Part shown: positions 6,014 to 12,641 of the stretch, piece by piece
Layout: every line of letters begins with the position of its first letter
Numbering within the stretch: the first letter of the stretch is position 1
From: an uncultured Oscillospiraceae bacterium
GTDB lineage: Bacteria > Bacillota > Clostridia > Oscillospirales > Oscillospiraceae
Assembly (NCBI GenBank): GCA_934573935.1
Contig: CAKTMO010000027.1
Span: 1 to 18,896, forward strand
Length of the DNA: 18,896 nucleotides
Reading direction: 5' to 3'
Program-made: the position numbers and the translations under genes
Notes under the pieces: generated by a model
Told to the model about the DNA's origin: nothing
Seen by the model: only the letters and a program-made list of their open reading frames with translations
Database searches by the model: none

Positions 6014-6922
6014 ATGGCAAATATTATTGCAATCATTTGGGACTGCGATAAAACTTTGGTCGATGGCTATATGCAGGATCCAATATTCGAAGAATATCAG
6101 ATTAACCCATCTGAGTTCTGGGCAAAAGTAAATGCACGGCCAGCAGAGCTTGCAAAACAGAAAATCCGTGTAAATCGAGATACATATTATCTGAATTACT
6201 TCATTCAGTGTGCGCATAACGGCACCCTAAAGGGGCTTAACAATGCAAAGCTGAGGGAATACGGACAAAAACAAAAATTCTATAAAGGCATTCCTGAAAT
6301 CTTTGAGAAAACCAAAAAGATGTTCAAGGATGACAAGCGCTATTCGGAATATGGGATTCAAGTGGAACACTATATTGTTAGCACGGGGTTTGCTGAAATT
6401 ATCCGCGGTTCAGCTCTGATGCCGTTTGTTGATGGAATATGGGGCTGCGAGCTTTTGGAAACCCCAGACAGCGAGGGAAACATGGTTATCGGAGAAACGG
6501 TATACACAATTGATAATACATCGAAAACTAGGGCAATATTTGAAATCAACAAAGGAATCGATAAAATTGATGGAATTGAAGTCAATTCTAAGATTCCGGA
6601 GGAAAATCGTAGAGTTCATTTTGAAAATATGATTTATATTGCAGATGGCCCCAGCGATATTCCGGCATTTTCTGTTGTAAAGAAGGGCGGCGGAGCAACG
6701 TTTGCCATTTACCCCAAAGGTGATCCCAAAGCCATGCAGCAGGTAGAGCAAATGCGTGAAGATGGTCGTGTTGATATGTATGCAGAAGCGGATTATTCCG
6801 AGGGAACTACTGCGTATATGTGGATTACCAACAGAGTTCAAAAAATAGCGGATCGAATCCGAGATACAGAAAAAGCAAAGATTACAAATTCGGCGTCTGG
6901 AGTACCGCACCATTTGGTGTAG
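6014..6922 (+). CDS. HAD-superfamily hydrolase, function unknown
   Basis: The 302-residue protein has HAD phosphatase motifs. Motif I is WDCDKTLV with the nucleophile Asp10 and the acid/base Asp12. A motif II-like VSTG follows at residues 122-125. Motif IV is IADGPSDIPAF with Asp211 and Asp215, the magnesium ligands. A large insertion between residues 20 and 115 would be the cap domain that selects substrate. The family acts by forming a phospho-aspartate, so a phosphatase acting on a small molecule, nucleotide or protein is expected. The start at 6014 is preceded by AAAGGAG. The DNA is visibly AT-rich compared with the genes on either side, which suggests transfer. The gene is followed 54 bases later by a DUF2971 gene in the same direction, and the two probably form a unit. 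Confidence 0.8.
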   Translation: MANIIAIIWDCDKTLVDGYMQDPIFEEYQINPSEFWAKVNARPAELAKQKIRVNRDTYYLNYFIQCAHNGTLKGLNNAKLREYGQKQKFYKGIPEIFEKTKKMFKDDKRYSEYGIQVEHYIVSTGFAEIIRGSALMPFVDGIWGCELLETPDSEGNMVIGETVYTIDNTSKTRAIFEINKGIDKIDGIEVNSKIPEENRRVHFENMIYIADGPSDIPAFSVVKKGGGATFAIYPKGDPKAMQQVEQMREDGRVDMYAEADYSEGTTAYMWITNRVQKIADRIRDTEKAKITNSASGVPHHLV

Positions 6923-6976
6923 TAGATTGCAAGGAAACTTATTTACCTGCGATACAGCGTTGTTTGAGGTGAAAGT

Positions 6977-7756
6977 ATGAACGCTCAAGAACGGGAAGTG
7001 TTCTGGAATACTCTTTGTGCATTATCTGGAGTTGACCCAACGCAGGACACTGAAAAGCTGATGAACACTATAAAATTTCCAAAGTTCCTTTTCCGATATC
7101 GTTCAGTTACCTTAAGTAGCTTGGAAGCGTTGCGCACCAACAGGCTCTATTTTTCTTCAGCAAATTACTATGACGATCCTTTCGATACATTTTTGCATAT
7201 TGATATTGAGCATATCAGAAGCGAAATCCTATCAGGACTTCAGACAGATGAGCGAGCAGCGGCAGCGGTAGAAATGGCTAAGCATAGATTTAAAGGGATA
7301 ATAACTGAAGAACAAGAAAAGTTTTTTACAACCGATAATATACAACAGATGATATCAAAAGGCCTTTTAGAAGATTTCCTCAATTCTGCACTCGCCTTAC
7401 GCGATGAAGTTAAAAAAGACACTTGGTCGGTCTGTTTTTCTGAAAATGGATTCAATGAGGTGCTCTGGCTGAAATATGCGGATCAACATAAAGGGTTTGT
7501 TCAAATTTACAACCTCGAAAACAATGAAAACTACCTATGCGGAAAGCAGGAAAAATGCCAGAATTGTGGAATTAAAAACTTTGGAACTCCGCTATATCCC
7601 ATCTACTATTCGGACACTCCGTATGACGCTACTAACTTTGCAAAAATTGTAATGCTTAAAAAAATGGGGGAGTTTGCTGGTGTGCAGATTCCACAATATC
7701 TATATACCGTCCTCAACGATGTGTCGGCCCGCGTCTTGCAGACCGCCCACAAGTAG
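6977..7756 (+). CDS. DUF2971-domain protein, C-terminus replaced by a foreign fragment
   Basis: The 259-residue frame starts at 6977 with GAGGTG upstream. The N-terminal two thirds fit DUF2971: FLFRYRSV, then LYFSSANYYDDPFDTF, then TWSVCFSENGFNEVLWLKYADQHKGFVQIYN, the characteristic W-x-V-C-F-S and L-W-x-x-Y-A-x-x-H-x-G-F pattern. The family has no established biochemical activity. A CxxC-like element is present (CGKQEKCQNCG). From about residue 243 (position 7703) the sequence switches to YTVLNDVSARVLQTAHK, which belongs to a fumarylacetoacetate hydrolase, and a TAG then ends the frame. The native DUF2971 C-terminus is therefore probably lost and replaced by about 17 foreign residues; whether it still works is unknown. 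Base composition resembles the HAD gene, so they probably arrived together. Confidence 0.7.
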   Translation: MNAQEREVFWNTLCALSGVDPTQDTEKLMNTIKFPKFLFRYRSVTLSSLEALRTNRLYFSSANYYDDPFDTFLHIDIEHIRSEILSGLQTDERAAAAVEMAKHRFKGIITEEQEKFFTTDNIQQMISKGLLEDFLNSALALRDEVKKDTWSVCFSENGFNEVLWLKYADQHKGFVQIYNLENNENYLCGKQEKCQNCGIKNFGTPLYPIYYSDTPYDATNFAKIVMLKKMGEFAGVQIPQYLYTVLNDVSARVLQTAHK

Positions 7757-8089
7757 TGGTACTTCGGCAAGAGTCTGGACGGCTTTACCCCCATGGGTCC
7801 CTGCATCGTCACCGCTGACGAGATCGCCTTTCCGCCTGCCCTGCATATCACCGCCCGCGTCAATGGTGAGCTGCGGCAGGACTCCACCACAGACCTGCTG
7901 ATCACCGCCATCGCAGACATCATTGAGGAGTTGTCCTCCGGCATGACGCTGCTGCCCGGCACCATCATCTCCACCGGCACCCCGTCCGGCGTCGGCATGG
8001 GTTTCGACCCGCCGAAATTCCTGAAGCCTGGCGATGTGGTGGAGTGCTCCATTGAAGGCATCGGCACTCTGCGAAACACGGTGCGATGA
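7703..8089 (+). pseudogene. Fumarylacetoacetate hydrolase (FAH) family, 5'-truncated, with internal stop
   Basis: In one continuous frame the sequence reads YTVLNDVSAR, then a TAG at 7754-7756 where the family has a residue before W-Y-F-G-K-S-L-D-G-F, then PMGPCIVTADEIAF, HITARVNGELRQ, LLPGTIISTGTPSGVG and FLKPGDVVECSIEGIG. These are the C-terminal half of an FAH-family hydrolase or isomerase of aromatic-acid catabolism. The N-terminal half is missing, replaced by the HAD-DUF2971 segment, and the amber codon is consistent with decay of a CAG or similar codon. Higher GC than the preceding DUF2971 part confirms the junction. A reinitiated product from ATG 7793 is formally possible but would lack part of the active site. 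Confidence 0.85.
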
Positions 8090-8106
8090 CGGGATTGAGC
8101 AAAAGG

Positions 8107-8141
8107 AAAGACACTGAAATTACGCAATTTCAGTGTCTTTT
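8107..8141. terminator. Bidirectional terminator
   Basis: AAAGACACTGAAATT (8107-8121) pairs perfectly over 15 bp with 8126-8140 around an ACGC loop. A and T runs on both flanks allow termination of the FAH relic transcript and of the convergent DUF4160-like gene. Confidence 0.75.
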
Positions 8142-8198
8142 GTATGCAATCCTTGTATAGATCCTGAAACTTGGGAAGCAACAAACCGGCCTTTTGGG

Positions 8199-8843
8199 TT
8201 AGGACTCTTTATAAAACTGCTGCCCAGTTTGAGCTATTTCTGGTGTAGTATATCCCTTCATATAATAACTCCACATTTCAAGTAGAAGCTTGTGATTGCG
8301 GCTTAAAAATGGCGTAATAATCTTTTTGTTATCACGTTTATGGGGATTGACAAGAGGATCAAGCGGTAGTAAAGTCTCTAAAGAATATCGTATTTCCACC
8401 TCGGCTTTTGCAACATGAACATGTGGCATATGCTCGTGGATTTTTTCGTTGGGATGAATGATGAATCTATAGCCGGTTTCATTGTGAATTGATGCTCCTC
8501 CAACAATAAAAAATGCAAAGTTCAGTTGATTTTCGGGGAAATCACGGAATATATCTTCAATCTTTTTATCGTCTTGAAAGCCGAGCAAGTAGCTGCAATG
8601 TTGGATATAAACGGCATCTATATTGAATTGATCGAATCCGGTGAATCCAATATCTTCGGCAACTTCAGGAAGTGTTTTCATATAAACGATCAAATCGTTT
8701 ATAGATGTGATCTTAAGTTGTTGTAAAAGACTCTCATCGAAATCTCGGCTGATAGACGCTTGTGGTTTATATATCATTATTTGCGCTGAAAAGGTATCGT
8801 CACTCATGCCACAAAAATAAATGGAAAATCGTATTTTACGCAT
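8199..8843 (-). CDS. DUF4160-like hypothetical protein
   Basis: The 214-residue protein starts at 8843 with GGAGG eight bases upstream. The C-terminal half (about 125-205) contains the histidine-rich segment HPNEKIHEHMPHVHVAKAEVEIRY and then NHKLLLEMWSYYMKGY. These resemble DUF4160 proteins, small proteins with an E-H-x-P-x-H-x-H-V signature often encoded near toxin-antitoxin or other accessory genes. The N-terminal half (KIRFSIYFCGMSDD...) has no match I recognise. No signal peptide or membrane segment is present. Function is unknown; the His cluster could bind metal. The gene stands alone between two terminator hairpins, in AT-rich DNA typical of this accessory region. Confidence 0.6.
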   Translation of the reverse strand: MRKIRFSIYFCGMSDDTFSAQIMIYKPQASISRDFDESLLQQLKITSINDLIVYMKTLPEVAEDIGFTGFDQFNIDAVYIQHCSYLLGFQDDKKIEDIFRDFPENQLNFAFFIVGGASIHNETGYRFIIHPNEKIHEHMPHVHVAKAEVEIRYSLETLLPLDPLVNPHKRDNKKIITPFLSRNHKLLLEMWSYYMKGYTTPEIAQTGQQFYKES

Positions 8844-8919
8844 GTTCCTTCCCTCCGTATGTAGTAGACAGACAGACAGCGTGTAATGAAAACTTAGTAG
8901 CCATCACGAGCTTTTCAGG

Positions 8920-8947
8920 AAAAAGTGTGCAATGCTTGCACACTTTT
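8920..8947. terminator. Bidirectional palindromic terminator, copy 2
   Basis: AAAAGTGTGCAA (8921-8932) pairs with TTGCACACTTTT (8936-8947) around TGC. The 28-base segment matches 1976-2003 except for one base. On the minus strand it follows the small ORF at 8982-9065 and precedes the DUF4160-like gene. Confidence 0.6.
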
Positions 8948-8981
8948 CTGCCTTTATGGCATGCAGTCTGTCCTACATGTT

Positions 8982-9065
8982 TTAACTGATAGCCACTGGT
9001 GTTAACTGGCGCTGTCCGTTTTCGATTGCCCACTTGCATAAAAACTTGACATCTTGTTCGGTCAT
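8982..9065 (-). CDS. Possible 27-residue small protein
   Basis: ATG at 9065 is preceded by AAGGAGAGG at a good distance and opens a 27-codon frame (MTEQDVKFLCKWAIENG...) ending at 8982. Its start overlaps the stop of the short ORF upstream (ATGA). I recognise no family. It may be a true small protein or the surviving 5' end of a larger gene cut by rearrangement. Confidence 0.35.
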   Translation of the reverse strand: MTEQDVKFLCKWAIENGQRQLTPVAIS

Positions 9066-9166
9066 ATTCCTCTCCTTATCGTCCATTTGCTTTCCAGCCG
9101 TTTCGCATCTGTTAACAGCTCATTTATTAACTTTTGGGAGGATATTTTGTGAGTCATCTTTATCAT
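9062..9166 (-). CDS. Possible 34-residue small protein downstream of fic
   Basis: The frame MIKMTHKISSQKLINELL... ends in ATGA, overlapping the next small ORF, which suggests coupling. No convincing ribosome binding site precedes 9166. It lies 46 bases after the fic stop codon and could be cotranscribed with fic. It is basic and helical. The family is unknown, and chance is a real possibility. Confidence 0.2.
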   Translation of the reverse strand: MIKMTHKISSQKLINELLTDAKRLESKWTIRRGI

Positions 9167-9212
9167 AATATCGATATTTAGCTGCTGACAAAAAATCCAT
9201 TCTATGCTACGC

Positions 9213-10259
9213 CTATACCTTAATATATCTCGTCGCCCGTCCTGCACCGATCCGCTTTACCGAACCGGTCTTGACCATTGCGCCGAGGACGGCTTCAACG
9301 GTTGTGGGGCTGACATCGGGGAGAATTTTGCAAATCTCGGCTTTGGATAGCGGTGTTAGGCTGTTCAGGACGGTCGCCTCCACACGGGCCTTCTTCGTGA
9401 TCTTCTTGCCGTGTACCACTGCAAACCGTTTGTCCAGTTCCTTATAGCACATATAGAGTGTGGAAAGGAAATTCTCAATAAAGGGGAAATAGGAGTTTTC
9501 ATTCGTTTCCCATCCTGCCGAGGACTGCCGCAGGGCTTCGTAATAATACGCCTTGTAGTTGTTGAGCTGCTCCTCAAAGGACACATATTTACCGGCGTCA
9601 AAGCCATTTTTGTATAGCAGCAGCAGTGAGAGCAGGCGGGACATTCTGCCGTTGCCGTCCCGGAACGGGTGGATGCAGAGGAAGTCCAGTATCACACAGG
9701 GGATCAAAAGGAGCTGATTGATATTCGCATCGCTTCTGGCATCCAGATAGGCTAGCTCCAACTGCTCCATTGCTTTCGGCGTTTCGCTTGCAGGCGTGGG
9801 GCGGAAACGGACACGGCGGTTTCCGTCAGCATCGATCTCCAGAATTACATTGTCGTCTGTCTTGTACTGCCCGCCGTACTCATAACCCGCAAAGCTCATC
9901 ATCATTTCGTGCAGCCGCAGAATGTCGCTCTGCCGGAAGTCGATATGCTCATATCCCAAGTGGATCTCGTTCAGCGCATCTCTGTACCCGGCAATCTCCG
10001 CCTCGTTGTGGTTCAGCGGGGCGCTGTTCTGATTGACAATGGCAGCGATACGCTCGTCGCTGGTCACAATGCCCTCGATGGCGTTGGAGCTTTTGATGGA
10101 CTGCACCTTTGCGACAGCTTCCAGCTCCGTGAAGATCTGCGTGTATTCTTCCTTGCGCACGCCAGCCATAGTTTTGAGCGCCGCAATATTGGAAGTGAGG
10201 TTCACAAGGTTTGCCGGCAGCAAGCCGTTATTCAAAAAGGAGTAATCGAATCTTCTCAT
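9213..10259 (-). CDS. Fic-family protein (probable AMP-transferase) with C-terminal winged helix
   Basis: The 348-residue protein has the Fic catalytic loop IHPFRDGNGRMSR (His197, Asp201, Arg205, Arg208), matching HPFx(D/E)GNGRxxR of active AMPylating enzymes. Near the N-terminus, SSNAIEG (57-63) fits the inhibitory helix motif (S/T)xxxE(G/N), which places it in the class with intramolecular N-terminal inhibition. The domain between is the usual Fic_N region (YRDALNEIHLGYEHIDF). The last 60 residues (ARVEATVLNSLTPLSKAEIC ... VGA-type turn ... RIGAGRATRYI) form a winged-helix DNA-binding fold. I chose ATG 10259 because the -10 element is at 10284-10289, so earlier in-frame ATGs are at or before the transcription start. 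Repeated half-sites at the promoter suggest autoregulation. Substrate is unknown. Confidence 0.9.
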   Translation of the reverse strand: MRRFDYSFLNNGLLPANLVNLTSNIAALKTMAGVRKEEYTQIFTELEAVAKVQSIKSSNAIEGIVTSDERIAAIVNQNSAPLNHNEAEIAGYRDALNEIHLGYEHIDFRQSDILRLHEMMMSFAGYEYGGQYKTDDNVILEIDADGNRRVRFRPTPASETPKAMEQLELAYLDARSDANINQLLLIPCVILDFLCIHPFRDGNGRMSRLLSLLLLYKNGFDAGKYVSFEEQLNNYKAYYYEALRQSSAGWETNENSYFPFIENFLSTLYMCYKELDKRFAVVHGKKITKKARVEATVLNSLTPLSKAEICKILPDVSPTTVEAVLGAMVKTGSVKRIGAGRATRYIKV

Positions 10260-10273
10260 ACAGCACCAGCCTT

Positions 10274-10359
10274 TCTGCATATAATTATAGCATATTATGT
10301 GCAGAAAAACAAGCTGATATCCCAATTATCTGCATATACTTCTTTGAGATATATGCAGA
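10274..10359. promoter_or_regulatory. Four TCTGCAYATA half-sites in two inverted pairs
   Basis: Half-sites lie at 10274-10283 (+), 10296-10305 (-), 10329-10338 (+) and 10350-10359 (-). Each pair faces inward, with 12 and 11 bases between halves. The first pair brackets the fic -10 element and the second lies upstream of the -35. This is a classic arrangement for dimeric repressor binding, with the winged-helix domain of Fic itself as the obvious candidate. Confidence 0.7.
10284..10312 (-). promoter_or_regulatory. fic promoter
   Basis: On the minus strand TTGTTT (10307-10312), a 17-base spacer and TATAAT (10284-10289) form a good sigma-A promoter. The predicted start is about 10277, giving a leader of under 20 bases. 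Confidence 0.7.
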
Positions 10360-10391
10360 TAGAGCATCCAAATAGGCAGTAATATGAGAAA

Positions 10392-10414
10392 ACGGCACGG
10401 GGTTTCCGTGCCGT
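10392..10414 (-). terminator. Intrinsic terminator (minus strand)
   Basis: ACGGCACGG (10392-10400) pairs with CCGTGCCGT (10406-10414). On the minus strand it is followed by TTTTC. It would end a transcript coming from beyond 10415, where I find no convincing gene. Confidence 0.55.
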
Positions 10415-10685
10415 CTGCGTCAGATCGCCTTGACTTATTTGAAGCAGGCCGCGGCATTGGTAATTCAAGGCAACAAAGGCATCGTCGACCATGTAAGTGC
10501 AATATCCAGCAAGAGGGCGTCGCCATATCCTATTTTTAGCATACCGCATCCACCCCATCTTTCAACCTCATCCACCCTTGCGCATACCCCCTCACTTTTG
10601 ACCTCTCCCGCGCCTGAAACGCCCCTCAAACACCCCATTTACAGGTCAATTTTTTACCTGATGCGCGTCGCCGCAAAACCCGCAA
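10415..10685. other. Unassigned interval with a C-rich plus strand
   Basis: No frame has a believable start and family match. Bases about 10545-10640 are strikingly C-rich on the plus strand, with several CCCC runs, and so carry G-runs on the minus strand. The left part (10430-10540) may be a decayed gene on the minus strand, since a terminator with that polarity follows, but I cannot identify it. Confidence 0.35.
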
Positions 10686-10688
10686 GCT

Positions 10689-10976
10689 CTTGCACCGCAA
10701 CGGCTTCAAGTCGTTACCGATAGGGATTCTCTGGACTGGAAGGACTATGATGCGGACACCATCTACCAGCGGGTCACCTCCAAGGTGCAGCCCGGCAGTA
10801 TCGTGCTGTTCCACAATGCGGCCCTTCATACGCCGGAGGCGCTGCCGCGGATTCTGGAGTACCTCATCAACGAGGGCTACACCGTGCTGCCCATCAGTCA
10901 GCTGATCCTGACGGGGGACTATACCATCGACCACACGGGGCGGCAATTCCCCGCGGAGACATCTTCCACCACATAA
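10689..10976 (+). pseudogene. Polysaccharide deacetylase, C-terminal fragment
   Basis: In frame to the TAA at 10974-10976 the sequence reads DSLDWKDYDADTIYQRV, KVQPGSIVLFHNAALHTPEALPRIL and GYTVLPISQLI. This is the C-terminal part of NodB-type polysaccharide deacetylases of Firmicutes (PdaA/PdaB-like), in which the S-x-D-S-x-D-W, G-S-I-V-L-x-H and T-V-x-x-S-Q-L-I motifs are conserved. The N-terminal part with the Asp/His metal site and any signal peptide is absent, and no start codon fits. Homology begins near 10700. A terminator hairpin follows directly, so the natural 3' end of the gene is preserved. Confidence 0.85.
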
Positions 10977-10989
10977 GCGTACATAGCAA

Positions 10990-11020
10990 GCGGGCGCCGC
11001 CATAAGCGACGCCCGCGTTT
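10990..11020 (+). terminator. Terminator after the deacetylase relic
   Basis: GCGGGCGCCGC (10990-11000) pairs with GCGACGCCCGC (11006-11016) with one mismatch, followed by GTTTTCT. Confidence 0.6.
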
Positions 11021-11061
11021 TCTATTAAACCGTAAAAAACCGCTTCCCTGCAGATGATCCC

Positions 11062-11991
11062 TTAAAAAGCATCCCGCATCACTTCACCGCTCAAATACCC
11101 GCTGAACGCCGCATACTCCTCCGGCGTGAGCCTTTCCGGATAGGACATCACGACCAGTTCGTGTCCATGGCTCCCTCTATGGTAGGGTGGATGAACGTGC
11201 GGATAGGGATTCTCCGCAAACCCGCAGCGCTCATAGAAGCCCTTTCGCCGCACAGATATCTCGTCTGTGGGCGGGTCGATCTCAAGAATGATGGTCTTAC
11301 TCTGCTTACCCAGCGCCGCAAGAATGCGCTGCCCGTAGTGCCGGTTCCGCAGCTCCGGCAGGATGCAGAAATGCTCCACATAGAGGAAGTCCGGTGTTTC
11401 CCAATACAGCACCAGCCCGACAAACGGTTCCCCATCGTAGGCCAATGTAGCCCCCGCTGCTCCAGCTGCCGCCGAAGTTCTTGCTGTTGCGGTAGCTGGT
11501 AATGATCTCATGTCATGACCGTTGGAGAACATCTCGTTCATTCTCTCTATGTAGTCCGGTGCCAGCAGGTTGTCGGCGTCGAACACGAAATAGCCGTCAA
11601 AGCCCGCCGGATCGTCCGCGCCGATGTTTTGAAGCAGGAAGTCCAGGGCGTAGCCCTTGCCCACGTTCCGCCGGTCGAACCGCTCATAGACCACCGCGCC
11701 GTGGGCGCGGGCGATGGCGGCGGTGTCGTCCGTGCAGTTGTCCGCCGCCACGAACACCGTCACAAGGGACATGTCGTAGGTCTGCGCCCGAAGGCTCTCC
11801 AGCAGACCGGCGATGACCCGCTCCTCATTCCGCGCGGCGATCAGCACCGCGTAGCGGTGCCGCCCTGCCGGCGCGGCAAGGGGCTTCGGCCTCTTTGCCA
11901 GCACCAGCGGAATATAGAGAAACTGGTAGGCATAACAGATAAAAAACAGTGCCGAAATAACGGCGTTGACAGTACGCAGCGCGGTCTCCAT
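11062..11991 (-). pseudogene. Chimera: GT2 glycosyltransferase N-terminus fused to GNAT acetyltransferase C-terminus
   Basis: A 309-codon open frame begins at ATG 11991, with AAAGGATGAG upstream. Residues 1-160 are a membrane-anchored family 2 glycosyltransferase: one N-terminal helix (VISALFFICYAYQFLYIPLVL), AARNEE, ADNCTDDTA, GKGYALD and the FDADN metal-binding motif, up to MNEMFSNGHDM. There a one-base loss near 11508-11512 shifts the frame. The shifted frame still reads EIITSYRNSKNFGGSW, the expected GT2 continuation. Near 11445 the GT2 sequence ends and the main frame becomes a GNAT acetyltransferase, from LAYDGEPFVGLVLYW through FCILPELRNRHYGQRIL (acetyl-CoA loop) and YERCGFAENPYPH to the stop. 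Both genes are therefore incomplete, and about 22 residues in between are frame-shifted. The joined frame could be translated, but function is doubtful. Confidence 0.8.
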
Positions 11992-12108
11992 AAAGACTCA
12001 TCCTTTCGTCTCTTTCTGCCCTTATGGTAGCAAACAGGGGATTAAGAAACAATCAGGCAGAGGTTTAAGGTTTTCTTAAGAGGCTGCACACGGTACAAAA
12101 AGATTAAG

Positions 12109-12137
12109 TTGACAGATATTTATAAAATACGTATAAT
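12109..12137 (+). promoter_or_regulatory. brnTA promoter, perfect consensus
   Basis: TTGACA (12109-12114), a 17-base spacer and TATAAT (12132-12137) give an ideal sigma-A promoter with a start near 12144. Such strength is usual for autorepressed toxin-antitoxin operons. Confidence 0.85.
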
Positions 12138-12162
12138 ATAAATATATCAGAGTGGTGAGACA

Positions 12163-12349
12163 ATGACCTTTGAATGGGATGAAAATAAAAACCATATAAA
12201 CCAGCGTAAGCACGGAATATCTTTTGAAGAAGCACAAACAGTATTTGAAGATACCTACGCCATTTTGTTTGATGACCCTGGCCATTCGGATCATATCCGC
12301 AAGAAAGGCAACGAAAACAGAGCGAAGCTTTTATGACGAGCAGTTTTAG
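12163..12349 (+). pseudogene. brnT: BrnT-family toxin, disrupted by internal deletion and frameshift
   Basis: From ATG 12163 the frame reads MTFEWDENKNHINQRKHGIS, FEEAQTVFEDTYAILFDDPGHS, the typical N-terminus of BrnT ribonuclease toxins of type II toxin-antitoxin systems. It then jumps at about 12285 into RIISARKATKTE, the conserved C-terminal BrnT motif, but in another frame, which ends at TAG 12347-12349. The original frame instead stops at 12336 after 57 residues. About 30 residues of the central beta-strands are missing. Toxin activity is probably lost because the R-I-I-S-A-R segment is not translated in frame. Start and promoter signals are intact, so the damage may be recent or selected. 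Confidence 0.85.
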
Positions 12350-12361
12350 GAGGTGTATCTC

Positions 12362-12577
12362 ATGCGTGAAGAATACGATATCAAAAGCCTCAATCCGAGA
12401 AAAAACCCCTATGCAAAGGCTTTGAAGAAACCCGTGACCATCAACCTTGACGAAAGTGTGATCGGCTATTTCAAGAGAGAGTCTGACTGCGTTGGGGTTC
12501 CCTATCAGACCCTCATCAATATGTACCTGCGAGACTGCATGACGCATGAGCGTCATCTGGATCTGACGTGGAAGTAA
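12362..12577 (+). CDS. brnA: BrnA-family antitoxin
   Basis: The 71-residue protein starts at ATG 12362, six bases after AGGAGGTG (12348-12355). The N-terminus (MREEYDIKSLNPRKNPYAKALKK) and the ribbon-helix-helix domain (PVTINLDESVIGYFKRES, then GVPYQTLINMYLRD) match BrnA. BrnA neutralises BrnT and represses the shared promoter through its RHH dimer. The gene is complete although its toxin is broken, making it an orphan antitoxin that may still act as an autorepressor or protect against related toxins. It lies 12 bases after the end of the toxin relic. Confidence 0.85.
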   Translation: MREEYDIKSLNPRKNPYAKALKKPVTINLDESVIGYFKRESDCVGVPYQTLINMYLRDCMTHERHLDLTWK

Positions 12578-12585
12578 TCAGCAAT

Positions 12586-12618
12586 AAGGGAGACTGCCCA
12601 TCAAAGGCAGTCTCCCTT
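12586..12618. terminator. Convergent terminator between brnA and cysK
   Basis: AAGGGAGACTGCC (12586-12598) pairs perfectly over 13 bp with 12606-12618 around a seven-base loop. It lies between the stops of two convergent genes. T-runs are poor on both sides, so strength is uncertain. Confidence 0.6.
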
Positions 12619-12641
12619 GTGCTTATGTAGTTATGATGATT

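Larger units (their letters stand above)
8844..9212. other. Interval between DUF4160-like gene and fic
   Basis: Apart from the two tiny minus-strand ORFs (8982-9166) and the palindromic terminator (8920-8947), this 369-base stretch shows no larger coding frame. A short GACAGACAGACAG tandem repeat lies near 8867-8880. No clear promoter for the DUF4160-like gene was found. Confidence 0.4.

Noticed and set aside
7793..8089. Intact short FAH-family protein from ATG 7793
   Set aside because: No ribosome binding site is evident, and homologous residues continue upstream of this ATG through the TAG, so it is a relic and not a natural start.
7606..8184. 192-codon minus-strand ORF across the DUF2971/FAH junction
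   Set aside because: It has no motif and the plus strand explains the sequence as two recognisable families.
10295..10558. 87-codon minus-strand ORF upstream of fic
   Set aside because: No family match, no convincing start, and a terminator hairpin plus operator repeats lie within it.
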